Part shown: positions 1 through 6,118 of the stretch, in pieces
Position numbering within the stretch: position 1 is the first letter of the stretch
Layout: each line of letters starts with the position of its first letter
From: a virus
Virus record (IMG/VR): IMGVR_UViG_3300046007_003085
Location: 1 to 25,367 of that record
Strand: one strand, 5' to 3'
DNA length: 25,367 bases
Translations under genes and position numbers: made by a program
Notes under the pieces: generated by a model
The model's database searches: none
The model's input: the letters and a program-made list of their open reading frames with translations, nothing else
What the model was told of the DNA's origin: nothing

Positions 1-2
1 AG

Positions 3-860
3 ACATCGCCGAACGACGGAACGGGGACGCCGCTGCGTACGGCATTCCAGTACACGAACAGCAACTTCAGCGAGCTGTACACGGCTGTCGGCCCGAGCGG
101 CAACAACATCGTCGTACCGGGAGCCGCCACCATCACCGGCGACCTGACGGTGGACACCTCGACGCTGAAGGTGGACAGCGCGAACAATCGGGTGGGTATT
201 GGGACGGCGAGTCCGTTAAATGCACTTCATGTTTTAGGATCTACTACTGGAAATGTCGGTAGAATTGTTGGTGGCGGTTCTGGTCAGCCTTTGTTCTTGT
301 ATTCTGACAACTCTGGATCTGGTGTTAACAATGGATCTAATGGCAGTTACGGAACTGGATTGTATTTTAGCAACGCAAGCAACTTCCTAGCGTTTTACAC
401 AGATACAGGTAGCGGTGGAACCGAAAAGGCTCGCATCGACTCCACCGGCAACGTCGGCGTGGGGCGTTCTCCTTCATATCGTTTACAAGCATCTTCTGGA
501 ACCAAAACGACGACCGCTTCTCTTGCTACCGTCGCAGGAATCACAACGACCGATGCGGATGACTTCGGCATTTACTTCCGACTCAAGACGGATGCCACCG
601 GAGCGAATCGTTACGCCGCAATCACTTCGTTCGACAACGGTTCCGGAAACGGTGCGCGTGACTTGGTGTTGCAGGATCTTGGCGGCAACGTCGGCATCGG
701 GGTTAGCACGTTTGGAACATCTGCCGCTAAGGTTCTCGGTCTTGCAAACGCTACCGCTCCCAGCACTTCTCCTGCTGGAATGGGTCAGCTCTACGTCGAA
801 GCCGGTGCGCTGAAGTACCGTGGATCTTCCGGCACCGTCACCACAATTGCCAACGCCTAA
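3..860 (+). CDS. Tail fibre protein, C-terminal part (5' end outside window)
   Basis: The reading frame is open from base 3 with no stop before 860, so the gene begins left of the window; the GTG at 150 lies inside it and is not a real start. The visible 285 residues are low-complexity, Gly/Ser/Thr/Asn-rich beta-structure typical of phage tail fibres. They include the fibre motif [10 protein letters not shown] followed by [11 protein letters not shown], a second copy-like NVGVGRSPS and a third NVGIGVSTF. The C-terminus ([19 protein letters not shown]) is a common end for phage fibre proteins. Bases about 200-420 are clearly poorer in GC (42-48%) than the flanks (62-68%), which suggests a swapped receptor-binding module. 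A gene for a small protein follows six bases downstream. The exact receptor is unknown. Confidence 0.8.
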   Translation, partial: TSPNDGTGTPLRTAFQYTNSNFSELYTAVGPSGNNIVVPGAATITGDLTVDTSTLKVDSANNRVGIGTASPLNALHVLGSTTGNVGRIVGGGSGQPLFLYSDNSGSGVNNGSNGSYGTGLYFSNASNFLAFYTDTGSGGTEKARIDSTGNVGVGRSPSYRLQASSGTKTTTASLATVAGITTTDADDFGIYFRLKTDATGANRYAAITSFDNGSGNGARDLVLQDLGGNVGIGVSTFGTSAAKVLGLANATAPSTSPAGMGQLYVEAGALKYRGSSGTVTTIANA

Positions 861-866
861 TCTACC

Positions 867-1262
867 ATGAACATCTCTTGGATCATCGAACGCCTTCTCG
901 TTAAGCCGACCGAAGGCACTCTCACCGATGTCGTCATCACCGCCGACTGGAGGTGCAACGGCACCGAGACAACCGGCAGCGAAGACACCGAGCAGACCTA
1001 CAGCGGCACCTGCTACGGCTCCTGCTCGTTCGCGCCTCCTACGGAGGGCTTCACGCCGTACGACCAGCTCACCGAGCAGCAGGTTCTGGACTGGTGCTAC
1101 GCCAACGGCGTCGATCAGAAGGCCATCGAAACCAACGTGGTCATCCAAATCGCCAACCAGATCAACCCGCCCGTGGTTGCTTTGCCGCTGCCGTGGGTGC
1201 CGGTTGTTGAGCCGGTTGTTGTTGCGAATGATGCGTCTGTCGCCGATGCTTCGGCGGCATGA
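867..1262 (+). CDS. Hypothetical phage protein after the tail fibre
   Basis: Encodes 131 residues. It has a short N-terminal segment, a Thr/Cys-rich middle (WRCNGTETTG and CYGSCSF) and a conserved-looking C-terminal half with YDQLTEQQVLDWC, then QIANQINPP and LPLPW. I recall short phage proteins with the same sequence logic (a Tyr-Asp-x-Leu-Thr-Glu segment followed by Gln-Ile near a proline pair) next to tail-fibre genes in several aquatic phages, but I cannot name a function. The last 25 residues are Ala/Val-rich and probably flexible. The gene starts six bases after the fibre stop and its TGA overlaps the next ATG (ATGA), so it is translated as part of the same operon. A virion-associated or fibre-attachment role is inferred from position only. 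Confidence 0.7.
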   Translation: MNISWIIERLLVKPTEGTLTDVVITADWRCNGTETTGSEDTEQTYSGTCYGSCSFAPPTEGFTPYDQLTEQQVLDWCYANGVDQKAIETNVVIQIANQINPPVVALPLPWVPVVEPVVVANDASVADASAA

Positions 1263-1423
1263 TTACAATCCAACTAACGACCGAACAAGTTAACAACCTA
1301 CTGCAACTCATCGACATCGCCATCAAGGCTGGCGGCTTTCAGAACGCTAAGGTCGGAGTACCTCTGGCCGACTTGATTCTGGAAGCCGCCAAATCTTCGC
1401 AGCAGATTGAAATAGCCAAGTAA
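1259..1423 (+). CDS. Small hypothetical protein (54 aa)
   Basis: A 54-residue frame starts at an ATG overlapping the preceding stop (ATGA) and ends with TAA at 1421-1423. The product begins MITIQLTTEQVNNLLQLIDI and appears to be two amphipathic helices with no membrane segment, cysteine or recognisable motif. The tight overlap on the left and the eight-base gap on the right make it a convincing member of the small-gene chain that runs to the terminator at 2669. Its function is not recognised. Confidence 0.6.
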   Translation: MITIQLTTEQVNNLLQLIDIAIKAGGFQNAKVGVPLADLILEAAKSSQQIEIAK

Positions 1424-1431
1424 ATCATCCC

Positions 1432-1614
1432 ATGACTGAATCCCACTTCATGCGAGACATGCTTGCTGCGGTAAGTGGGCCAGCCATCGGAATACTCGGG
1501 AACGCGGTTTTCTCAGACCCGAACCTCAAGACGGCATCGCTCGCGTTCGGTGCCGTCACTGCTTTTATTGTCTGCCTATCCAAAGCAATCGACCTGTACC
1601 GAAAGTTCAAATGA
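1432..1614 (+). CDS. Small two-segment membrane protein, holin-like
   Basis: Encodes 60 residues with two hydrophobic stretches, about residues 10-28 (AAVSGPAIGILGNAVF) and 33-52 (KTASLAFGAVTAFIVCL), and a basic C-terminal end (DLYRKFK). That is the size and pattern of a class II holin or antiholin. The stop overlaps the ATG of the next gene (ATGA), which encodes another holin-like protein, so the two could work as a holin/antiholin pair. There is no clear Shine-Dalgarno upstream of the ATG. The membrane assignment is read from sequence; the lysis role is inferred from size, topology and neighbours. Confidence 0.6.
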   Translation: MTESHFMRDMLAAVSGPAIGILGNAVFSDPNLKTASLAFGAVTAFIVCLSKAIDLYRKFK

Positions 1615-1799
1615 ACCCCAATCTTACCTCTCTCATCCGCCATCTTCTATCCGCCGCTGGTGGTTTCCTCGTCGCCAAAGGTTTGGCTAGTGCCGATCAG
1701 GTCGCTGAACTTGCCGGTGCCACCGTGAGCATCATCGGCGTTGCTTGGTCGATCTTCAATAATAAGAGCAAGAAGGCCGAGAGCGAGAAGCCTGAGTGA
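1611..1799 (+). CDS. Putative holin (Pam3-gp28-like)
   Basis: Encodes 62 residues. An N-terminal helix ending in AAGGFLVAKGLAS is followed by a short polar turn (ADQVAEL) and a second hydrophobic helix (AGATVSIIGVAWSIF), with a lysine-rich tail (NNKSKKAESEKPE). This matches my memory of the Pam3-gp28 family of small phage holins, which share the GG-x-hydrophobic-x-x-KG segment and the basic tail. A holin would make lesions in the inner membrane to start lysis. It overlaps its neighbours at both ends (ATGA and TGATG), in keeping with coupled translation. No endolysin lies beside it in this window, so the murein-degrading partner must be elsewhere. Confidence 0.65.
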   Translation: MNPNLTSLIRHLLSAAGGFLVAKGLASADQVAELAGATVSIIGVAWSIFNNKSKKAESEKPE

Positions 1800-1978
1800 T
1801 GAACTTTCTGGCCGACTTGGTGATGAAGCTGGTCATCTGGCTTCATGCGCTGACCAAGGAGGATGTCTCAAGTGAAGACGCCAAGAAACAACCTGATCTT
1901 AAGCGCGGTCTGCTTGCTCGCATTGATGAGCATGAGCGTGAGCTGCGCGAGCCGGGTGATTTACGTCCCCCACGGTGA
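1799..1978 (+). CDS. Small protein, possible inner-membrane spanin component
   Basis: I start this at the ATG of the TGATG overlap at 1799; a GTG lies one codon upstream. The 59-residue product has an N-terminal amphipathic or membrane helix (about residues 3-17, LADLVMKLVIWLHAL), then a charged helical region ending in LARIDEHEREL and a Pro/Arg-rich tail. The 3' half is overlapped out of phase by a lipoprotein gene, as in the Rz/Rz1 arrangement of inner and outer spanins. The hydrophobic segment is short for a transmembrane helix, so the spanin assignment is weak; it could be a peripheral membrane protein. Confidence 0.5.
   Translation: MNFLADLVMKLVIWLHALTKEDVSSEDAKKQPDLKRGLLARIDEHERELREPGDLRPPR
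1856..1862 (+). promoter_or_regulatory. Strong ribosome binding site deciding the lipoprotein start
   Basis: The sequence AAGGAGG sits directly against an ATG at 1863 (no spacer) but nine bases before the in-frame GTG at 1872. It is one of the strongest Shine-Dalgarno matches in the window, and it lies inside the preceding gene. The spacing favours the GTG at 1872 as the true start. Confidence 0.6.
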
Positions 1979-2102
1979 GCCTGTACGCCTCGCTGAGAGC
2001 GTTGAGGCGCGAGTGTGGACTGTTGACGCCAGCGGCAAAACGGTGCGTAGTAAGAACCGAATTACCATCCATGAGGGTTGGTACGCATTGCCGAAGGAAT
2101 GA
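1872..2102 (+). CDS. Small lipoprotein, possible outer-membrane spanin (Rz1-like)
   Basis: Starting at the GTG at 1872 the product has 76 residues: a basic N-terminus (KTPRNN), a hydrophobic core (LILSAVCLLALMSM) and a lipobox SVSC, with Cys at about residue 24 as the predicted lipidation site after signal peptidase II cleavage. The ATG at 1863 would add three residues but leaves no spacer after AAGGAGG. The mature part (SRVIYVPHGEPVRLAESV, then RITIHEGWYALPKE) resembles small phage and bacterial lipoproteins I have seen. It overlaps the upstream gene by over 100 bases in another frame, as outer spanins often do. A lipoprotein implies a host with an outer membrane. The lipobox is clear; the spanin role is inferred. 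Confidence 0.65.
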   Translation: MKTPRNNLILSAVCLLALMSMSVSCASRVIYVPHGEPVRLAESVEARVWTVDASGKTVRSKNRITIHEGWYALPKE

Positions 2103-2257
2103 AAAAGAACGTCCCAACGAACAAGTCGCTTTACAGCAAGATGAAGGCGGCGGCGAAAGCCAAGTTCGACGTTTATCCGAGTGCGTACGCCAATGGCTGG
2201 CTTGTTCGCGAGTACAAGCGGCGTGGCGGCAAATACAAGGTTGCCGATGTCAGGTAA
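2099..2257 (+). CDS. Small basic protein with YPSAYANGW motif (52 aa)
   Basis: A 52-residue frame starts at an ATG overlapping the lipoprotein stop (ATGA) and ends with TAA at 2255-2257. The product is strongly basic, with LYSKMKAAAKAKFDVYPSAY followed by NGWLVREYKRRGGKYK. From memory, this signature (a Lys-rich helix, Tyr-Pro-Ser-Ala-Tyr, then a helix ending in Arg-Gly-Gly) recurs in small proteins of phages and of large algal viruses. There it is sometimes fused to the domain encoded here by the next gene. A nucleic-acid-binding or virion-packaged role is possible but unproven. It overlaps the next gene by 11 bases. Confidence 0.65.
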   Translation: MKKNVPTNKSLYSKMKAAAKAKFDVYPSAYANGWLVREYKRRGGKYKVADVR

Positions 2258-2519
2258 TAAGCCGCAGAGGGGAGGACTTGGCCGATGGTTCGCCGAGAAA
2301 TGGGTGGACATCAAAACCGGCAAGCCGTGCGGTCGTCAGGAGGGTGAGGAGCGCGCCGGATATCCCGCTTGCAGGCCGACAAAGCGCATCAGCGAGAAGA
2401 CCCCGAAGACTCTTGGTGAGATGAGTAGCGCGGAGAAGGCTCGATTCAAGCGCGAGAAAACCAGCTTCCAGAAGATCGGTTACCAGCATAGGATGCGGAA
2501 GAAGAAGGAAAAAATATGA
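2247..2519 (+). CDS. Small basic protein with GLGRWFAEKWVD motif (90 aa)
   Basis: I start this at the ATG at 2247, six bases after AAGG (2237-2240). The frame stays open farther upstream (ATG at 2181), but that extension would overlap the preceding gene deeply and lacks the family's usual N-terminus. The 90-residue product has GLGRWFAEKWVDI at residues 10-22, then PCGR, YPACRP and a Lys/Arg-rich tail ending in RMRKKKEKI. The same order of motifs occurs in small basic proteins of phages and giant algal viruses as I remember them, always without an assigned function. The two cysteines (about residues 28 and 42) could bind a metal. It shares an ATGA overlap with the next gene. Confidence 0.65.
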   Translation: MSGNKPQRGGLGRWFAEKWVDIKTGKPCGRQEGEERAGYPACRPTKRISEKTPKTLGEMSSAEKARFKREKTSFQKIGYQHRMRKKKEKI

Positions 2520-2662
2520 GCCATAACGCACCATATCGCGGTTCGCCGTCAGTCTCACGACCTAGCGGAAGCGGACCTTACAAACAGTCGCCGCCGCCGA
2601 AGCCTCCGGTAAAGCCGGTTACAAAGCCGGTTCCGAGCGGTAGCGGTCCTTATCGGAAATAA
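2516..2662 (+). CDS. Proline-rich small protein with SGSGPY repeats (48 aa)
   Basis: A 48-residue frame begins at an ATG overlapping the previous stop (ATGA) and ends with TAA at 2660-2662. The product is Pro/Ser/Gly/Lys-rich and disordered. It has two copies of SGSGPY (in PSGSGPYKQ and PSGSGPYRK) on either side of a PPPKPPVKPVTKPV linker. It is the last gene before the terminator hairpin. I do not recognise it; its overlap, upstream A-rich leader and position support it as real. Confidence 0.5.
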   Translation: MSHNAPYRGSPSVSRPSGSGPYKQSPPPKPPVKPVTKPVPSGSGPYRK

Positions 2663-2668
2663 ACGAAA

Positions 2669-2700
2669 ATCCCCCGGTGGCTTCGAAACCATCGGGGGAT
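2669..2700. terminator. Bidirectional intrinsic terminator
   Basis: A 12-base-pair stem with one G-T wobble pairs ATCCCCCGGTGG with CCATCGGGGGAT around the eight-base loop CTTCGAAA. It lies between two converging genes, seven bases after the plus-strand stop at 2662 and seven bases before the minus-strand stop at 2708. Both sides are A/T-rich, so RNA from either direction would carry a U-containing tail. It closes the plus-strand tail/lysis operon and the minus-strand head operon. Confidence 0.85.
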
Positions 2701-2707
2701 AATTGTT

Positions 2708-3877
2708 TCAGCGTCCTAACGACTTCAGAACGCTCGCAACGAAGTCCTCGCTCTTGGCAGAATTTACATTGGCCGACTTGAAGCCAGGATTCGTCGCCTT
2801 CGAGCTGACTCCCGGCTCGCTGCCACGATACTTCGCCAGTTCGGCTTGCAAGCGTTTGTTTACCTCAACCTGAGAATAGAGAAGCTCGCGGTACTTCGGC
2901 GCGGCAGCAGCCCAAAGAGCGGCTTTGGCGAGGTCTTCTTCGCTGTTTTCACCATTGAAGATCTGCTGCGCGAGGCTGAGACGCTGGTTCAGCTCGCCAT
3001 TCCATTCTTCATCTCCCTCACGCGGCTCGAAGATTTCAAGTGCGCGAGCATTCTCGCTCACCTTAGCCCAGGTTTTACTGGCCGACTCCAACGCAGCCTT
3101 CGTACCCTGCTCGTTGTCCTGCTGATACTTCGAGATGATGGCGTCGTAATCGGACTTAGCCTCGGACATCTCCGCAGCCCTATCGCCGTTAATCTCGTCG
3201 TAGCGAACGATTAGCGCGCCGAGCTTGGCTTTCTTGGATGGCGAAAGACCTTCAACGATGTCATCGATCTGCGAGTTCCGGTAGTCGCTCTCAGGCGACT
3301 TGAGTAGGCCAACAAGTCGTTCTCCATCGGTGCCGACAAGACCCTTCACCGATTCGAAAACTCCGTTAATCTTGCCCTCGTACTTCTTGACGAACTCAGG
3401 ATGACGCTCGATGTCCAGCAATCGAACACGCTCGGAAAGCGCGTCACGCTCCTCCTGCAAGGTCTTGAGCTGCGCCTCGAAGTTAGGATTGGTGGTCTTG
3501 CCAGCTTTCAGCTCGTCCAATTGCTTCGCAAGTTGCGCCTTCTCCTCCTTGATCTTGCGGAATGCGTCAGCGGCTTTCGTAGACTTGATCGTCTCGGGGA
3601 TATCGGAATCAGCGTCCGTAGAAGTCGGAGCTTCGGCGGCCTGCTTCTTCGAAGATCCGAACAAACGCTCGATGTCCTTCTCGGATTTGCTGGCAGGCTT
3701 GGTCGTTTCGGCGGCTGGCGTAGCTGCCTTCTTGGCAGGGTTAGGCTCCTCGGTAACCGGAGTCGATACGCCTTCATCGGCTTCGGCCCCCATGCGGTTG
3801 AATGCGTCGAGAATCGAGTTGCCAAAGTCAGGTTGCGACGCCGGATTTGTCAGCGGAGAATTCAGTGGTTCGTCCAT
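2708..3877 (-). CDS. Putative capsid scaffolding protein
   Basis: Encodes 389 residues that are acidic overall, rich in Ala, Glu and Lys, with no catalytic motif. Residues 1-100 are low-complexity (PAKKAATPAAETTKPASKSE), residues about 101-157 form a predicted coiled coil (FRKIKEEKAQLAKQLDELKA), and the rest is helical with a basic C-terminus (VASVLKSLGR). This composition and the position downstream of portal in the terminase operon fit a head scaffolding protein, which guides capsid assembly and then leaves or is cleaved. The ATG is preceded by the A/T-rich leader CAAATT. The operon ends right after it at the terminator, so a major capsid gene does not follow as it would in most phages. Confidence 0.6.
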   Translation of the reverse strand: MDEPLNSPLTNPASQPDFGNSILDAFNRMGAEADEGVSTPVTEEPNPAKKAATPAAETTKPASKSEKDIERLFGSSKKQAAEAPTSTDADSDIPETIKSTKAADAFRKIKEEKAQLAKQLDELKAGKTTNPNFEAQLKTLQEERDALSERVRLLDIERHPEFVKKYEGKINGVFESVKGLVGTDGERLVGLLKSPESDYRNSQIDDIVEGLSPSKKAKLGALIVRYDEINGDRAAEMSEAKSDYDAIISKYQQDNEQGTKAALESASKTWAKVSENARALEIFEPREGDEEWNGELNQRLSLAQQIFNGENSEEDLAKAALWAAAAPKYRELLYSQVEVNKRLQAELAKYRGSEPGVSSKATNPGFKSANVNSAKSEDFVASVLKSLGR

Positions 3878-3883
3878 AATTTG

Positions 3884-4138
3884 TTAGTATTGCTTTTCGA
3901 AGGTTGCTTCAGGTTCCTTAGTTGTTTCATTCACCGACAATTTTCGAAGGTTTTCAAGACAATGCGCGTAGCCAGCGGTTACACCGGCAGCGAAAATGAT
4001 GTCAGATTCCTTCGCTCCATGAGACGGCATCGGCACCGGCATGGATTCAGCAACGATGCGGATTGCCATGCGTAAGAGCGGAGTCTGTAACAGCTTTGAG
4101 AATTCAGCACTCTCACCGCTTGTCATCCAGTCCGCCAT
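3884..4138 (-). CDS. Small hypothetical protein next to scaffold (84 aa)
   Basis: I start this at the ATG at 4138, which has GAGGTGA at 4141-4147 just ahead of it. The frame also allows an ATG at 4207, but that would overlap the preceding gene by 62 bases and has no ribosome binding site. The product has 84 residues: a helical N-terminal part (FSKLLQTPLLRMAIRIV), a Pro/Met stretch, then a helix-rich segment (KESDIIFAAGVTAGYAHCL) and a charged tail. There is no recognised domain. Placement between a GH130-like gene and scaffold suggests a minor head or assembly protein, but this is inference. Confidence 0.6.
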   Translation of the reverse strand: MADWMTSGESAEFSKLLQTPLLRMAIRIVAESMPVPMPSHGAKESDIIFAAGVTAGYAHCLENLRKLSVNETTKEPEATFEKQY

Positions 4139-4140
4139 AT

Positions 4141-4147
4141 TCACCTC
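4141..4147 (-). promoter_or_regulatory. Ribosome binding site for the 84-residue gene
   Basis: On the minus strand the sequence GAGGTGA precedes the ATG at 4138 with two bases between. It overlaps the stop codon of the upstream gene, so termination and re-initiation are probably coupled. It supports the internal start at 4138 over the upstream ATG at 4207. Confidence 0.55.
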
Positions 4148-5489
4148 AGGCAGATTCTTCAGGTCCGATTTCTGGGTCTTCGTTGAGCCTTTCAGCCAAT
4201 TTATCATACTTTGTTTTCTTGTTTCGTTTCAGTTTATGCCTCTGCGGAATTGGGTCGAGAACCTCGTCTAATTTAGGCGGATTAGCCTTATTTACGACAT
4301 CACGCTTAGGTCGAATCACCTTCGTCACTTCCAACATGTCGGCCAATGGCAGCTTGATGTAGCCGCAATCAACGTCGTTGATGCCGTATGACACGACGAA
4401 ATGATTCTTCGCGCTGTCGTAGAACGCTCCGCATGGGAACACGACCGCAGGCAATCCCGGCCACCAGTCTTGCTGATTTGTGCCGGTGAGAAGCGGCAGC
4501 GTCGTCATGCGGACGATTCGGAATGGAGCCTTAGCCTCGAAGGCGTAAGCCCCCATGTAGTAGCGACGCTTCTTGTTGATCCAAGGAAGCGAGCTGTGGA
4601 AGAAGGTCCAGTACAAGCCATCGACCAGAATGGGATTCGATCCGCCGCGCACCTCGCCAAACTTCCAGAGCGGATTGAACTCGTCGGTGACATACTCCGC
4701 TTCCTTCTCAAGACGCCCATTAAGGCGCACTACGACATGAGGATTGGCCGAATACACCATGTGTGGCGTGTTGTCGTGGACGAAGTAGAGCCAGTTCTTC
4801 TCATGGCCATCGTTCACCATCGCCTGCGCGTAGTTGTTGCCATAGATCGGATCGAATCGAGCGACATTCAGGAACTGCTTGTCCAAGACGAACATTGCCT
4901 GATGCGCGTAGCTCTTGAATGGGACGAACGTGCAGCAGCTTAGTCCGTACTTGTCGCCAAACTTGACGATGCGCGGATCTTCAAACTGCTCTCCCGGCAT
5001 GTGCGAGGTAAGTGTCAGCAACGCCTTCTTGATGGCCCCAAGATCCTTGGTCAGCTCAAAGACAACGATGTCGTTCTTCTCAAGGTAAACGTCCTCATCC
5101 TTCTCGCGCTTGTTGCGGCAGCGTCGGGCGAAAAGCAGGATCTGACCGCTCGGTTCCTGAATGATTGCAGGGTTGAAGTAGTAGGTTCCAACCTCCTCAG
5201 GAAGCGTGATTTTGCCAACCTCCCAGTCGCACTGTTCGGCCAGCTTGGGTACGTCGTTCTTTGCGTAGCTCATTAGAAACTCGGCTGCGAATTTGATTTC
5301 GTCGTATTGAGCAAGCCAATGGTCGCGCTCCTCGCGGACCTCGGTGAGATGCTCTTCGTTTTCTTTGGTTCGAATCTCAAGCGTCTTCTGCAAATCCTCG
5401 ATCTGCATGAGCAAATCGGCCTGACCATCACCGCCATTTGCGAATCGTTTGAGAGCTTTAAGAGACAGACTTCGGATGATGTCTTTCAT
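4146..5489 (-). CDS. GH130-like glycosidase/phosphorylase fold with N-terminal coiled coil
   Basis: Encodes 447 residues. Residues about 25-70 are a charged coiled coil. The body (about 95-390) has the repeating pattern of a GH130 five-bladed beta-propeller: YYFNPAIIQEPSGQILLFAR at 103-122, FEDPRIVKFGDKYGLSC at 169-185, RGGSNPILVDGLYWTFFHSS at 281-300, and FPCGAFYD at 351-358 with SYGINDVDCGY at 367-377. GH130 enzymes are beta-mannoside phosphorylases or hydrolases; the EDPR motif that carries the catalytic Asp in that family is kept here (Asp171). The C-terminus is basic and unstructured (RHKLKRNKKTKYDK). It overlaps the upstream glycosyltransferase stop by one base. The fold call is fairly strong; activity and substrate are unknown, and the coiled coil may tether it to another protein. 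Confidence 0.7.
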   Translation of the reverse strand: MKDIIRSLSLKALKRFANGGDGQADLLMQIEDLQKTLEIRTKENEEHLTEVREERDHWLAQYDEIKFAAEFLMSYAKNDVPKLAEQCDWEVGKITLPEEVGTYYFNPAIIQEPSGQILLFARRCRNKREKDEDVYLEKNDIVVFELTKDLGAIKKALLTLTSHMPGEQFEDPRIVKFGDKYGLSCCTFVPFKSYAHQAMFVLDKQFLNVARFDPIYGNNYAQAMVNDGHEKNWLYFVHDNTPHMVYSANPHVVVRLNGRLEKEAEYVTDEFNPLWKFGEVRGGSNPILVDGLYWTFFHSSLPWINKKRRYYMGAYAFEAKAPFRIVRMTTLPLLTGTNQQDWWPGLPAVVFPCGAFYDSAKNHFVVSYGINDVDCGYIKLPLADMLEVTKVIRPKRDVVNKANPPKLDEVLDPIPQRHKLKRNKKTKYDKLAERLNEDPEIGPEESA

Positions 5490-6118
5490 TATGGATACAA
5501 TTTTGTGTTCTCCTGCGTAGCAAGCCTCGGAAGAATCCCGTAAAAGTTCATCCTAGGCATCGAATCGACCAGCATCTGGATGTCGATTGGACCCCAAACC
5601 TTCTGATTCGTTTCGAGTAGTTTGCAGACACCTTCGTAATTTACAAGGTAAGCATGCGTACACATGCCTCGGACCAGCTTGTAAAGATTCGACGCGATGT
5701 AGCCGTGGTCTTCAATCGGGTCGGCGCAGCAGCTTCCGATGTAGACGACATGCCAGTCGCTCGGCAGATAGTCCAGATTGTCGGCCAGCTTTGCCTTCCA
5801 ATCGGCGCATGTGAACTCAACGTCGTCCTCGACAATCAGAAACGTCCGATGATCAGTCACCTTCGACTCAACCATCCACTTGATGGCCGACCAGACGGAG
5901 AAATGACTGAGTCCGGCGACGATTGTTTTGACCTTTGCCTTCTCCTTCTCGCGTGTGTGGTAGTAGTCGGTCGAGATGCCACAGTTCTCAGCTCTGAATC
6001 CATACATCGGAACCGCATCGATTCCGAATGTCTTCATGTAGCGGATGCAACGTCTTTCCTTCTCGCTTTCAGGCTTCGAGACGATGAAGCACGGCGTCTT
6101 TTCGAGCTGTAGTTTCAT
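5489..6118 (-). CDS. GT25-family glycosyltransferase (copy 2)
   Basis: I start this at the ATG at 6118, which overlaps the upstream stop (ATGA); the frame could extend to 6163 but that adds only residues overlapping the previous gene. The 209-residue product has the GT25 pattern: an N-terminal strand (CFIVSKPESEKERR), GLSHFSVWSAIK at 69-80, and FLIVEDDVEF at 93-102, where EDD is the expected metal/nucleotide-sugar site. It then has DWHVVYIGSCCA at 121-132 and GPIDIQM at 176-182. GT25 enzymes transfer hexoses, mostly galactose or glucose, to LPS or to hydroxylysine in collagen. It is a paralog of the gene at 6710-7312 and sits in the same operon. The acceptor is unknown. Confidence 0.75.
   Translation of the reverse strand: MKLQLEKTPCFIVSKPESEKERRCIRYMKTFGIDAVPMYGFRAENCGISTDYYHTREKEKAKVKTIVAGLSHFSVWSAIKWMVESKVTDHRTFLIVEDDVEFTCADWKAKLADNLDYLPSDWHVVYIGSCCADPIEDHGYIASNLYKLVRGMCTHAYLVNYEGVCKLLETNQKVWGPIDIQMLVDSMPRMNFYGILPRLATQENTKLYP

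Noticed and set aside
483-1148. 221-codon minus-strand open frame under the fibre and following gene
   Set aside because: It is antisense to two well-supported plus-strand genes, Arg/Gly-rich with no recognisable domain, and breaks the strand order of the operon.
3401-4075. Long plus-strand open frames opposite scaffold
   Set aside because: They arise from the skewed codon use of the scaffold gene on the other strand; no ribosome site or domain supports them.
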